A stretch of 33,184 bases of DNA from an uncultured Clostridia bacterium (GTDB lineage: Bacteria > Bacillota > Clostridia > Christensenellales > CAG-138), in assembly GCA_944336625.1 (NCBI GenBank), contig CALVLF010000039.1:1-33184 (forward strand), read 5' to 3'. A program made the position numbers and the translations under genes. The first letter of the stretch is position 1, and each line of letters begins with the position of its first letter. The notes beneath the pieces were generated by a model that saw nothing but the letters and a program-made list of their open reading frames with translations, did no database searches and had not been told where the DNA came from. Of the stretch, positions 24,654 through 32,977 are shown one piece after another.

Positions 24654-24682
24654 ATAATAGCATACCCGCTTGCAAACGGCAA
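24654..24682 (-). promoter_or_regulatory. Promoter of the DUF4157 gene
   Basis: On the minus strand TTGCCG (24682-24677), a 17-base spacer and TATTAT (24659-24654), with TATAAT overlapping just beyond. The surrounding DNA is unusually AT-rich for this window. Confidence 0.6.
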
Positions 24683-24703
24683 ACCGCGGGGCAGGGCGGG
24701 CGG

Positions 24704-24740
24704 CAAAAAGGAACGGCTTCACGAGGGAAAGCCGTCCTTT
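24704..24740 (-). terminator. Terminator of the PNP-deaminase-HD operon
   Basis: On the minus strand AAAGGACGGCTT (24740-24729) pairs with AAGCCGTTCCTTT (24719-24707) with one bulge, followed by T bases down to 24706. It lies 24 bases after the HD gene stop. Confidence 0.85.
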
Positions 24741-24764
24741 ACATCGCTCCTAAACCCAGGGAGC

Positions 24765-25424
24765 TTATAGGATCTTCTGGCCGTTGATGACGATGTGAAA
24801 GCACAGGTCAAGGCGCTGGGCCGCCCGGCGGCAAAGGGCCATACGGCCGATGAAGATTTCGAAATACTCCATGACGGAGCAGATCTCCGTATCGATATCC
24901 AGATGCAGGGTGATGATGCCGGCAGCGGGCTCCAGGGCCAGCTCGCTCTTTCGAACGGACCAGTTTACCCGGTCGTGTATGTCGAAGGCGTCCATGGAGG
25001 AGTTGCGCACCCGGCTGCGGCGTACGTCGCTTTTATCCGCCAGAATAAGGGCGGCAGCGATATCGCTGACGGGTTCTGCCGTGCCCTCATCGTGGTTGCC
25101 GATGGCGCAGATCACTTCCGCGCTCTCCGCCGCATCCATGCCCATCTTATCCAGCAGCCGGAAGGCCATGATGGCCCCGCTCTGGGCATGCTCCTCCCGG
25201 TTGACGATATTGCCGATATCGTGAAGATATCCGGCGATTTCCGCCAGCTCTGCCTGGCGGGGCTCCTTGCCCAGCAGCAGGAGGATCCGCTTTGCCTCCG
25301 CCGCCACCCGGCCTACATGGGCAAAGCTGTGCTCCGTATAGCCCAGGGCCCCCAGGCAGTCATCCGCTTTTTGAATATAGGTGCGAATGGCGGGGTCATT
25401 TTTTACCTGTTCCGCTTTGATCAT
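24765..25424 (-). CDS. HD-domain phosphohydrolase
   Basis: A 219-residue HD protein. Metal ligands are His36 (HSFAHVGRV), the His68-Asp69 pair (YLHDIGN), His111 (GNHDEG) and Asp130 (LADKSD), so the hydrolase should be active. After the HD domain (about 30-140) the C-terminal 80 residues contain a mixed region with DIDTEICSVMEYFEIFIGR and no family I recognise. Its ATG overlaps the deaminase stop (ATGA at 25424-25421), making it third in the PNP-deaminase-HD operon. A nucleotide or nucleoside-phosphate substrate fits the context but is inference. Confidence 0.88.
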   Translation of the reverse strand: MIKAEQVKNDPAIRTYIQKADDCLGALGYTEHSFAHVGRVAAEAKRILLLLGKEPRQAELAEIAGYLHDIGNIVNREEHAQSGAIMAFRLLDKMGMDAAESAEVICAIGNHDEGTAEPVSDIAAALILADKSDVRRSRVRNSSMDAFDIHDRVNWSVRKSELALEPAAGIITLHLDIDTEICSVMEYFEIFIGRMALCRRAAQRLDLCFHIVINGQKIL

Positions 25425-26743
25425 GCCTTACCTCCTAAAACCAGGGGCAGGGCATACCGCTCCGCCTCGGCATATGCTTTTTCCAGATCGATGGTGGTAA
25501 AGACCCCGTTTTCATACAGAATACGGCCTTGTACCATAGTCAGCTTTACGCTGCGGCCCGTGGCGCTGTATACAACGGCCCCAAAAGGATCCAGATTGGG
25601 CCGGGTGGTAGGATGGTCCATATCCAGCAGGATAATATCTGCTTCCATCCCCGGGGCGATCTGCCCGAGATGGGCCCGGCCTTGGGCCCGGGCGCCGTTC
25701 ACCGTGGCCATCTTCAGGGCCGCATAGGCGGGAAGCAGGGAAGGATCCAGGTTTTTCCCCTTTGCCAGCAGGGCTGCCAGCTTGATCTCCTCGAACAGGT
25801 CATGGGTATTATTGGAACAGCAGCCGTCGGTGCCCAGGGCCACGTTTACCCCGGCCCTTTGCAGGGCCGGTACATCGCAGATGCCGCTGCCCAGCTTCAG
25901 GTTGCTTACGGGGCAGTGGACGGCAGAAACGCCCTTTTCCGCCAGCAGGGCCATATCCTCCGGCTCCAGCCAGACGCAATGGGCTGCCGTGATCCGCTGG
26001 TCAAAGACCCCGGCCTCGTAAAAGGCCCGGGCGGCGGTCTTTCCCCCGTGGCGAGCTTTGGCCTCCTGGTGCTCCTTCTCCGTTTCGCTCAGGTGGAGCT
26101 GGATGCCCAGGCCATGGGCCTGGGCCAGCTCCAGCACCTGGGCCCAGACCCGGGGGCCGGAGGTATATTCGGCATGGATGGCGGCCTCCGCCCGGATGCG
26201 GCCCCCGCCAGCCCCCTGGAAATCCCGGGCCAGGGCCAGGGTTTCCTGGATGCCCCGGTCCTTTTCCATGGACCAGTCCGGGGAAAGGGCTACCACCCCG
26301 TTGCACAGGTTGGCCCGGATGCCCGCCTCCAGGGCCAGCTGGGCTACGGCGGGCTGGAAGTAATACATATCGCTGATGCTGGTGGTGCCCGTACAAAGCT
26401 GCTCCGCAAAGCCCAGCAGGGCGCCGGCCAGGATGGCCCGCTGATCCAGCCGGCCCTCGGCGGGGAACACCTTTTCAAAGAGCCAGGTCTGGAGCGGATA
26501 GTCATCCGCATAGCCCCGCAGCAGGCACATGGCCGTATGGGCATGCGCGTTGATCAGCCCGGGCATGAGGATGCAGCCCTTGGCGTCGATCCTGCGCCCG
26601 GCAGCAGCTCCCTTTGGCGCCGGCCCCACCAGGGTGATTTCCCCGGCCTTTACCCCCACATCTCCCGTCACAACCGGGGCGTCATCCACCATGGTGAGGA
26701 TGGTGGCGTTTTCAAAAAGAATATCAAAATATATTTCCTGCAT
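25421..26743 (-). CDS. mtaD: 5-methylthioadenosine/S-adenosylhomocysteine deaminase family amidohydrolase
   Basis: A 440-residue amidohydrolase of the MTA/SAH deaminase branch, converting adenosine-type nucleosides (MTA, SAH, adenosine) to their inosine forms. Metal and active-site residues are His67/His69 (NAHAHT), His217 with Glu220 (LHLSE), His255 (AAHCVW) and Asp306 (GTDGCCSNN). HCPVSNLKLGSG is a branch mark. The ATG at 26743 has AGAGG seven bases upstream and shares one base with the PNP stop; a GTG three bases earlier is the alternative. Sitting between a purine nucleoside phosphorylase and an HD protein, and divergent from an SAH hydrolase homologue, it probably feeds inosine or S-inosylhomocysteine into these. 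Guanine or cytosine deaminase is less likely from the motifs. Confidence 0.85.
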   Translation of the reverse strand: MQEIYFDILFENATILTMVDDAPVVTGDVGVKAGEITLVGPAPKGAAAGRRIDAKGCILMPGLINAHAHTAMCLLRGYADDYPLQTWLFEKVFPAEGRLDQRAILAGALLGFAEQLCTGTTSISDMYYFQPAVAQLALEAGIRANLCNGVVALSPDWSMEKDRGIQETLALARDFQGAGGGRIRAEAAIHAEYTSGPRVWAQVLELAQAHGLGIQLHLSETEKEHQEAKARHGGKTAARAFYEAGVFDQRITAAHCVWLEPEDMALLAEKGVSAVHCPVSNLKLGSGICDVPALQRAGVNVALGTDGCCSNNTHDLFEEIKLAALLAKGKNLDPSLLPAYAALKMATVNGARAQGRAHLGQIAPGMEADIILLDMDHPTTRPNLDPFGAVVYSATGRSVKLTMVQGRILYENGVFTTIDLEKAYAEAERYALPLVLGGKA

Positions 26744-27564
26744 CACAGTGCCTCTACAAATGCCAACATGAGTTTCTGGAAGCGGGCGCCAGCGGCATTG
26801 GCGGCGTCGATCACCTCCTGCCCCGAAAGGGGCTGATCCAGCACGCCGGCAGCCATATTGGTCACCAGGGATACCCCCAGGATATCCATGCCGCAATGGT
26901 TGGCGGCGATGACCTCAGGGACGGTGCTCATGCCTACGGCGTCCCCTCCCAGGGCCCGGATGGCCCGGATCTCTGCCGGGGTTTCATATTGGGGGCCTGT
27001 CATATAGAAATAGACCCCTTCCGCCACCGCTTCTCCCAGGGAAGCGGCTACGGCCTTGAATTTACACCGCAGGTCCTTGCTGAATACGTAGGTCATATCT
27101 GGGAAGCGGGGGCCGAATTCCGGCAGGTTTGGCCCCATGAGGGGGTTGTCCAGGGTGAATTTGATGTAATCCCGGATGAGCATCAGCTTACCCCCTGCAA
27201 GGGATAGGTTCACGCCCCCGGCAGCATTGGTAACGATGAGGGTGCGGACGCCCAGCAGATAAGCCACCCGGATGGGATAGGCTACCTCCTCCATGGTATA
27301 GCCCTCGTAAACGTGGAGGCGGCCCTGCATCAGCAGGGCCTGCTTCCCGCCCAAGATGCCCGCTATGAAGCGGCCCGCGTGGCCCATGGCGGTGCTTTTT
27401 TTAAAATGGGGAATATCTTCATAGGGAATATAGATGGGGGCTTCCACCCGGTCCCCCAGGCCCCCCAGGCCGCTGCCCAGAACGAGCAGCAGCTCCGGCT
27501 GAAAACCCTGGAGCCGCGCCCGGATATAGTCGGCGCTTTCATTATATTGGGAAATGGTCAGCAT
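26743..27564 (-). CDS. punA: Purine nucleoside phosphorylase (trimeric, PunA type)
   Basis: A 273-residue PNP of the trimeric family, splitting inosine, guanosine and deoxy forms into base and (deoxy)ribose 1-phosphate. Marks are VLGSGLGGLGD near residue 29, the His in GRLHVYEGY, TNAAGGVN, the purine-binding Glu in GPQYETPAEIRAI, MSTVPEVI and the base-contacting Asn in VTNMAAG. AAGGAG precedes the ATG. It is first in the operon with the deaminase and HD protein. Its free-base product is the substrate of the xanthine dehydrogenase encoded at 11465-14020, and deoxyribose phosphate from it could be consumed by DeoC after mutase action. Confidence 0.95.
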   Translation of the reverse strand: MLTISQYNESADYIRARLQGFQPELLLVLGSGLGGLGDRVEAPIYIPYEDIPHFKKSTAMGHAGRFIAGILGGKQALLMQGRLHVYEGYTMEEVAYPIRVAYLLGVRTLIVTNAAGGVNLSLAGGKLMLIRDYIKFTLDNPLMGPNLPEFGPRFPDMTYVFSKDLRCKFKAVAASLGEAVAEGVYFYMTGPQYETPAEIRAIRALGGDAVGMSTVPEVIAANHCGMDILGVSLVTNMAAGVLDQPLSGQEVIDAANAAGARFQKLMLAFVEAL

Positions 27565-27592
27565 AGATGCGCTCCTTCTTAATCTTTTTCTT

Positions 27593-27621
27593 ATGATACA
27601 ATATTTATTCCGCCTTTTCTA
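27593..27621 (-). promoter_or_regulatory. Probable promoter of the PNP operon
   Basis: On the minus strand TAGAAA (27621-27616), a 17-base spacer and TATCAT (27598-27593), about 28 bases before the PNP start. Confidence 0.5.
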
Positions 27622-27673
27622 CGCCCCCTTTGTAAAATCCGGTAAAATCGGCGGCAAGAGGACAGAAGATGGG

Positions 27674-27702
27674 TTGCCCTGGATGAAAAATCATGGGATA
27701 AT
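27674..27702 (+). promoter_or_regulatory. Promoter of the SAH hydrolase-like gene
   Basis: TTGCCC (27674-27679), a 17-base spacer and GATAAT (27697-27702). Just downstream is the inverted repeat AAACTT (27705-27710) / AAGTTT (27717-27722), which could be an operator over the start site. Confidence 0.6.
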
Positions 27703-27750
27703 AAAAACTTAAGGAAAAGTTTATAAACCATAGATAAACGGAGGAGACCT

Positions 27751-28992
27751 ATGTACGCGATCCGAGATGCTTCCCTGGCCCCCCTGGGCCGGCAGCGGAT
27801 TCAATGGGTACGGGAATTCATGCCCGTCCTTTCGGGTATCCGGGCGGATTTTGAAAAGGAAAAGCCCTTTCAGGGCCTGCGCATTGCCGTATCCGTCCAT
27901 ATGGAGGCCAAGACCGCCTATCTGGCCCTGGTGCTGCGGGCAGGGGGCGCAGAGGTGCGGGCCACAGGCAGCAACCCCCTTTCCACCAAGGATGATATCT
28001 GCGCAGCCCTGGCTGCGGAGGGGATAGAGGTATTCGGCTGGTTCGGCGCCACAGAGGATGAATATAAGGAGCACCTGCGCAAAACCCTGGAGTTCTGCCC
28101 TCATATTATTATCGACGACGGGGGAGACCTGGTGGCCATGCTCCTGGGGCCCCATCCGGAATATGCCCGGGATCTGATCGGCGGCTGCGAGGAGACTACC
28201 ACCGGCGTTCACCGGCTCCGGGCCCTGGCAGGGGCGGGGAAGCTGCCCTTCCCCATGCTGGATGTAAACGACGCGGATTCCAAGCACCTTTTCGATAACC
28301 GGCATGGCACCGGCCAATCCGTATGGGACGGCATCCTATATGCCACCAACAATATGATTACGGGCCGCACGGTGGTGGTGGCGGGCTTTGGCTTTTGCGG
28401 CAGCGGCATTGCTCAGCGGGCAAAAGGCCTGGGGGCCAATGTGATCGTTACGGAGGTGGATGCGCACCGGGCCTTGGAGGCTGCCATGGAGGGATACCGG
28501 GTTATGCCCATGGAGGCGGCGGCAGCCCTGGGGGATATCTTCGTGACTGCCACGGGCTGCAAGGACGTAATCTGCCGGCGGCACTTTGAAAGGATGAAGC
28601 ACAACGTCATCCTGGCCAATGCCGGCCATTTCGACGTGGAGATCAATAAGGAAGACCTGCGGGCCATGGCGGAGCGGATCGAAGCCCGCAAGCCCTTTAT
28701 CGACGGATATCGCCTGCTGGATGGCCGGGTGCTGAACCTGATGGCGGATGGCCGGCTGGTGAATATCGTGGCAGGGAACGGGCACCCGGCGGATATTATG
28801 GATATGTCCTTTGCTCTACAGGCCCTGTGCGCCCGGCATCTGGCCCGGGAGGGCCGGAGCCTGCCCGGTGGGCTTTACCACGTCCCCGCTGCCATTGATG
28901 AGGAGGTAGCCCAGCGGAAGCTCTGCGCCATGGGCCTGCAGTTGGATATTCTTACAGAGGAACAGGCGGCATATCTGAAAGGGGGATTTTGA
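27751..28992 (+). CDS. ahcY: S-adenosylhomocysteine (or S-inosylhomocysteine) hydrolase
   Basis: A 413-residue member of the SAH hydrolase family, cleaving S-adenosylhomocysteine to homocysteine and nucleoside with tightly bound NAD. Conserved residues present are His50, the Asp pair in IIDDGGD (122-123), the Glu pair in EETTTGVHRL (147-148), and Lys178 and Asp182 (DSKHLFDN). The NAD loop GFGFCGSG starts at 212. The segment NRHGTGQS replaces the eukaryotic NLYGCRES and the C-terminal Lys/Tyr tail is absent, both marks of the shorter Thermotoga/archaeal branch. In some archaea such enzymes prefer S-inosylhomocysteine made by a deaminase. The divergent mtaD-like gene suits that option. CGGAGGAGAC precedes the ATG. 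Confidence 0.92.
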   Translation: MYAIRDASLAPLGRQRIQWVREFMPVLSGIRADFEKEKPFQGLRIAVSVHMEAKTAYLALVLRAGGAEVRATGSNPLSTKDDICAALAAEGIEVFGWFGATEDEYKEHLRKTLEFCPHIIIDDGGDLVAMLLGPHPEYARDLIGGCEETTTGVHRLRALAGAGKLPFPMLDVNDADSKHLFDNRHGTGQSVWDGILYATNNMITGRTVVVAGFGFCGSGIAQRAKGLGANVIVTEVDAHRALEAAMEGYRVMPMEAAAALGDIFVTATGCKDVICRRHFERMKHNVILANAGHFDVEINKEDLRAMAERIEARKPFIDGYRLLDGRVLNLMADGRLVNIVAGNGHPADIMDMSFALQALCARHLAREGRSLPGGLYHVPAAIDEEVAQRKLCAMGLQLDILTEEQAAYLKGGF

Positions 28993-28996
28993 TCCC

Positions 28997-29374
28997 GTGG
29001 AGATCCTGCGCTTTGCCCTGGGGGCCCGCTTCGCCCCCAAGGAGGAAAATGTAGACGCGGCTTTTCAGGCGGAATGCCTGGGGGCTTTTCTCGCCGCCCT
29101 AGCTCCCGGGGATGTGGAAGGCCTCAGCCTGTATGCCGGGCTAGATGATAAGACGGAGCCGGATAGCCCTGCCTGGATCGTCGTGCTCATGGGGGCATCC
29201 CTGAAAGAGGCCCGACGGGCCTATTATAAGCTCCGGGAGACCTTGGCGCCCCGGCTGTGCCAGCGCCTGCCTTTCATCGAGAGCAACCGTATCGCCCATC
29301 TTTCCGGCCTAGCCTATTATGGCAGGGCCGGGAAAGACGGAATTTTTACAGGGGGCGAACCGCTTCCCTGCTGA
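28997..29374 (+). CDS. Hypothetical protein (125 residues)
   Basis: Starts at GTG, four bases after the SAH hydrolase stop, and probably depends on translational coupling; the only Shine-Dalgarno-like run (AAAGGGGG) is inside the end of the previous gene. The protein is soluble, with a helical start and the stretches SPAWIVVLMG and ARRAYYKLRETLAPRL. There is no signal peptide, membrane helix or metal motif, and I recognise no family. Codon use matches its neighbours. Confidence 0.65.
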   Translation: MEILRFALGARFAPKEENVDAAFQAECLGAFLAALAPGDVEGLSLYAGLDDKTEPDSPAWIVVLMGASLKEARRAYYKLRETLAPRLCQRLPFIESNRIAHLSGLAYYGRAGKDGIFTGGEPLPC

Positions 29375-29411
29375 TCTTTTCCGCGCCCAGCCGCAAGGAG
29401 GAGACTACCCC

Positions 29412-29954
29412 ATGAAACGAAATGTTACCCTGTATAATATCATCATGCCCGTATGGCTGCTGCTGGGATTTTTCCCTTTCCTATGGCCGGTGGTTTTGGC
29501 GGGCAACTTCGCCATCGACAGCCTGGTTCTGTATCTGGGCATGCGGTGGCTGGCCCTGAAGGAAAGGAGAGCCTTTTATAAAAAGCATATTCTGAAAATC
29601 TGGGGCTGCGGCTTTTTAGGGGACCTGCCGGGGGCGCTGCTCATGCTGTTGCCCCTGTTTGCGGAAAACTGGGCCTGGCAGCCCGGGAGCCAGGAAAGCC
29701 AGAGCGGCCTTTGGCATTTCCTCTATGATCAGCTTTCCGCCCTGATGTGGAATCCCTTTGAAAATATCTGGGCGCTTCTATGGGCTCTGGTAGCCATAGG
29801 GGTATCCGGCCTTTGCATTTACTGGCTGAACAAAAAGCTGGTCTATAAAAAGGCGGGGCTGGAGCCGGCCCAGGTGAAGCGCTTGTCCCTGCTGATGGCT
29901 ATCGTAACGGCGCCCTGGCTATTCCTGCTGCCGTCCAGCTGGCTTTATTATTAA
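29412..29954 (+). CDS. Hypothetical integral membrane protein (180 residues)
   Basis: AAGGAGGAG stands 9 bases before the ATG at 29412, which decides this start over an in-frame ATG at 29319. About five hydrophobic segments are visible (near 9-30, 32-47, 62-83, 118-139 and 157-178), joined by Lys/Arg-rich loops (ALKERRAFYKKH, LNKKLVYKK). The family is not recognised. It follows the 125-residue protein by 37 bases and probably shares its transcript with the SAH hydrolase. Confidence 0.75.
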   Translation: MKRNVTLYNIIMPVWLLLGFFPFLWPVVLAGNFAIDSLVLYLGMRWLALKERRAFYKKHILKIWGCGFLGDLPGALLMLLPLFAENWAWQPGSQESQSGLWHFLYDQLSALMWNPFENIWALLWALVAIGVSGLCIYWLNKKLVYKKAGLEPAQVKRLSLLMAIVTAPWLFLLPSSWLYY

Positions 29955-30258
29955 GGTAGCTTGCTCTGCTTTCCCACAATAGCGCAAACATCTTGCAGCT
30001 CCGCCCTTTTGCCCGTGATGCTAGCGCATTACGAGGGATTTATTTGGGCTGCGCACCTGGTTGCTGCCGCGCACGGACGCTGCACAGCGCAAGAGAGGCC
30101 CGACCGCAGCCCGGGCCAAACGCTTCTGGCATACAAGCCGTCAGAAGCGATCTTGTTTTTAATAAGCAATACGAAGCGGTTTTGCTTGAAAAGGAAGGGG
30201 AGCGAATACCGCTGCCTTCTGCCTGCGCGCCGGAAGGGCGGCGCCCAGCCGCCCCGGG
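29955..30258. other. 304-base stretch without a recognised gene
   Basis: Short reading frames cross this stretch in two plus-strand frames but have no ribosome site and unnatural composition. The only structure I see is the hairpin CGCTTCTG (30121-30128) / CAGAAGCG (30142-30149) followed by ATCTTG and TTTTT (30156-30160), a possible late terminator for the membrane-protein transcript. Confidence 0.5.
30121..30160 (+). terminator. Possible terminator for the ahcY transcript
   Basis: Eight-base perfect arms with a 13-base loop, six bases before a T5 run. The large loop and spacing make it a weak candidate. Confidence 0.35.
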
Positions 30259-31284
30259 TTAGACTTCCCCAATATCGGAAATGGCATCCCCTTCGAAGGT
30301 GAATTCATAAAGCCGGGCGCTTTGCAGCCGGCCTCCTTCCTGGGCAATGAGCCCCAGCAGGGTGCCCCCTTCATCGGAGAGGGGCGGGCGGCAATATTGA
30401 AAATTTCCCAGGAAATCCCGTATCTCGTCAAAATCTAGGTCCTGGGCCAGGGAAGGGGTGAGATAATCAAAGGCTTCCTCCTTAAACCCCTCCCGGACGG
30501 CTTCACAAAAGGCGGTGGAAAGCAGGGTGCCGGCCTTAGGCCGCACATAGGGGCGGGTATAGAAGCCAATTTCCGGGTGGGAAGGCATAAAAACACCGGA
30601 AGCGGCAGAATAGCTATAGTAGGTCCGCTGCTCATGGCCCATGGCAGTGCCCAGAGGATCAATGGCGGCAATGCCGCTTTCTTCCAGCTCGATATGGGCG
30701 GCAGCCAGTTCCAGGGCGGCGCTCAGGCTATTATCCAGCATGAGGAGCCGCTCCCCGCCGAATCCTGCCGTACGTACGGCAACAAACTGGCGGCCCCCTG
30801 CTTCATACAGGGCCAGGGAGCCCTGGTCCCCCTGCCCTAGTGCCAGGCCGGTGCGGGGTTGTCCTCCATCCTCGATGCAAAGGCGGAGTCCGTCCTCTGC
30901 GTAAAGGGTGAGGGTGCGGCGGCATTTGCCGACGGAATAGCTGAGCTGATCCAGGGTATGGGGAAACTGGGCGCCGGCGCCCTGCATCTCATGCCCCGCC
31001 CGCAGGGAAAGCTCGTATACGCCCCCCGGCCAAATGCAGACGGAAACATCCTCTGCCGGCTGCCCTACCAGGGCGCCGCCTTCCAATCGCAGCTTTCGCG
31101 TGACGGGCCAGCGGGGCGGCGTTGCCTCCAGAGGAATGGCACAGATATAATAATCCCCCGTATCACTGGCAGGCATGGCTACGTGGCCACCCTGGACGCA
31201 CTCCCCCAGGAGCTGCCCGTTTACTTCGATGAGGGCAGGGCAGTCGGCCTGGATGATGATGAGGGGTACGGGCGAATGATACAT
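30259..31284 (-). CDS. Hypothetical protein (341 residues)
   Basis: A soluble-looking protein with AAGGAGG nine bases before its ATG. The first ~95 residues look beta-rich, with short alternating strands (PLIIIQADCPALIEVNGQ) like a small sandwich domain. The middle contains repeated strand-turn patterns (LTLYAEDGLRLCIEDGG). The C-terminal ~100 residues contain EGFKEEAFDYLTPSLAQDLDFD and end in YEFTFEGDAISDIGEV, reminiscent of a small NTF2/SnoaL-like fold, but I cannot assign a family. There is no signal peptide or membrane segment. It is alone, divergent from asnS. Confidence 0.75.
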   Translation of the reverse strand: MYHSPVPLIIIQADCPALIEVNGQLLGECVQGGHVAMPASDTGDYYICAIPLEATPPRWPVTRKLRLEGGALVGQPAEDVSVCIWPGGVYELSLRAGHEMQGAGAQFPHTLDQLSYSVGKCRRTLTLYAEDGLRLCIEDGGQPRTGLALGQGDQGSLALYEAGGRQFVAVRTAGFGGERLLMLDNSLSAALELAAAHIELEESGIAAIDPLGTAMGHEQRTYYSYSAASGVFMPSHPEIGFYTRPYVRPKAGTLLSTAFCEAVREGFKEEAFDYLTPSLAQDLDFDEIRDFLGNFQYCRPPLSDEGGTLLGLIAQEGGRLQSARLYEFTFEGDAISDIGEV

Positions 31285-31307
31285 GGAAGGTCCTCCTTAA
31301 AATTGAG

Positions 31308-31337
31308 CTTATACATATATATGCGCCAGGTAGCCAA
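31308..31337 (-). promoter_or_regulatory. Possible promoter of the 341-residue protein gene
   Basis: On the minus strand TTGGCT (31337-31332), an 18-base spacer and TATAAG (31313-31308). It abuts the asnS promoter back to back. Confidence 0.45.
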
Positions 31338-31342
31338 AGTAT

Positions 31343-31371
31343 TTGCAAAGGAGGCAGGGGTTGGATATAAT
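31343..31371 (+). promoter_or_regulatory. Promoter of asnS
   Basis: TTGCAA (31343-31348), a 17-base spacer and TATAAT (31366-31371). The leader of about 75 bases is too short for a T-box element, which often precedes aminoacyl-tRNA synthetase genes in Firmicutes. Confidence 0.75.
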
Positions 31372-31453
31372 AGGCTATATGCCGGCCTGTGCCGGAGATT
31401 TCGTACAATACCGCCGGAAAGCTCCGGCAGAGAGAATAAGGGAGGATCATGCC

Positions 31454-32836
31454 ATGGTTAGGCTGTGTGAGGTTTTCAAGGACCCATCCAGATACGCCGG
31501 GCCCATTGAGGTGGGCGGCTGGGTTCGTACGGTGCGGGATAGCAAGTCCGTCGGCTTTATTGAGCTGGCGGATGGGAGCTGCTTTAAAAATGTACAGGTG
31601 GTATACGAGCAGGACGCCGTCCCTGCGGATGTAAAAAAACAGCTCTCTACCGGCTGCGCCATCTATGTAAAAGGCGATCTGGTCCTTACGCCAGAAGCCA
31701 AGCAGCCTTTTGAGATCCAGGCCCAGTCCATTGAGATCGCTGGAACCTGCGCCAGCGATTATCCCCTGCAGAAAAAGCGCCATACCCTGGAATATATGCG
31801 CACCATCCAGCATTTACGGCCCCGGGCCAACATCTTCCAGGCTACCTTCCGGGTGCGCTCCGTGGTGGCCCAGGCCATTCACCGCTATTTCGACGAGCGG
31901 GGCTTTATTTACGTCCATACCCCCATCCTTACGGGCAGCGACTGCGAGGGCGCCGGGGAGATGTTCCAGGTGACCACCCTGGATTTAAGCAACCCCCCCC
32001 GGAATGCCGATGGAGCCGTGGATTATTCCCAGGATTTCTTTGGCCGCAATGCCAACCTGACGGTTTCGGGCCAGCTCTACGGCGAGGCCTATGCTCTGGC
32101 CTTCCGGGATATTTATACCTTTGGCCCCACCTTCCGGGCGGAAAACAGCTATACGGCCCGCCATGCGGCAGAGTTCTGGATGATCGAGCCGGAGATGGCC
32201 TTCTGCGACCTGGCGGGTGATCTGGAGGTGGCCGAGGGCATGGTAAAGGCCATCATCCGCACGGTGATGGAGCGCTGCCCGGATGAGCTGGCCTTCTTCA
32301 ATCAGTTTGTGGATAAGGGCCTGCTGGCCCGGCTGGAAAACGTGGTAAATAATGACTTCCAGCGCATCACCTATACCGAGGCCATCGAGGTGCGGAAAAA
32401 CAGCGGCGCCGATTTCAAATACCCCGTGGAATGGGGCTGCGACCTGCAGACGGAGCATGAACGGTACCTGACGGAGCAGGTGTATAAAAAGCCCGTGTTC
32501 GTTACCGATTATCCCAAGGATATCAAGGCCTTCTATATGCGGCTGAACGACGATGGTAAGACCGTGGCCGCAGCAGACCTGCTGGTGCCCGGCGTTGGGG
32601 AGATCATCGGCGGCAGCCAGCGTGAAGAGCGGCTGGAGATCCTGCAAAGCCGCATCGAGGAAATGGGCATGCAGCTGAGCGACTATGATTGGTATCTGGA
32701 CCTGCGCAAATATGGCGGCGTGAAGCATGCGGGCTTTGGCCTGGGCTTTGAGCGCATGGTCATGTATGTAACGGGCATGGCCAACATCCGGGATGTGCTG
32801 CCCTTTCCTCGGACAGCGGGCAGCATGGAGATGTAA
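31454..32836 (+). CDS. asnS: Asparagine-tRNA ligase
   Basis: A 460-residue class IIb aminoacyl-tRNA synthetase. Residues about 17-100 are the OB-fold anticodon-binding domain ([17 protein letters not shown]). The catalytic core has class II motif 2 ([21 protein letters not shown]) and motif 3 ([12 protein letters not shown]), followed by [10 protein letters not shown]. Absence of the aspartyl-type GAD insertion and the [11 protein letters not shown] ending point to Asn rather than Asp. The ATG at 31454 has GGGAGG eight bases upstream and gives the standard N-terminus; an in-frame ATG at 31343 overlaps the promoter and is rejected. It is a single-gene unit. Confidence 0.96.
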   Translation: MVRLCEVFKDPSRYAGPIEVGGWVRTVRDSKSVGFIELADGSCFKNVQVVYEQDAVPADVKKQLSTGCAIYVKGDLVLTPEAKQPFEIQAQSIEIAGTCASDYPLQKKRHTLEYMRTIQHLRPRANIFQATFRVRSVVAQAIHRYFDERGFIYVHTPILTGSDCEGAGEMFQVTTLDLSNPPRNADGAVDYSQDFFGRNANLTVSGQLYGEAYALAFRDIYTFGPTFRAENSYTARHAAEFWMIEPEMAFCDLAGDLEVAEGMVKAIIRTVMERCPDELAFFNQFVDKGLLARLENVVNNDFQRITYTEAIEVRKNSGADFKYPVEWGCDLQTEHERYLTEQVYKKPVFVTDYPKDIKAFYMRLNDDGKTVAAADLLVPGVGEIIGGSQREERLEILQSRIEEMGMQLSDYDWYLDLRKYGGVKHAGFGLGFERMVMYVTGMANIRDVLPFPRTAGSMEM

Positions 32837-32838
32837 TA

Positions 32839-32893
32839 AGCCCTTTAATTGGAAAACAAAGGGCTATGCCATGGGCGCATAGCCCTGCATTTT
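32839..32893 (+). terminator. Terminator region of asnS with overlapping hairpins
   Basis: Two stems share bases. AGCCCTTT (32839-32846) pairs with AAAGGGCT (32858-32865). GGGCTATGC (32861-32869) pairs with GCATAGCCC (32877-32885), followed by TGCA and TTTT at 32890-32893. Only one can form at a time; either way the asnS message ends here. Confidence 0.75.
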
Positions 32894-32977
32894 GATGAAA
32901 AAACAACGAAAGGAGGCCCATGCATAGGCGTTTACACCGGTCCTGACAAAAAAGATCAAAAAAGATGAAAAAGGGTA

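Noticed and set aside
25529..26836. A 435-codon open frame on the plus strand
   Set aside because: Antisense to the MTA/SAH deaminase-type gene with complete metal ligands; no ribosome site or family motif in the plus reading.
29961..30302. A 113-codon open frame after the membrane protein gene
   Set aside because: No Shine-Dalgarno sequence, composition unlike neighbouring genes, and it runs into the antisense end of the 341-residue gene.
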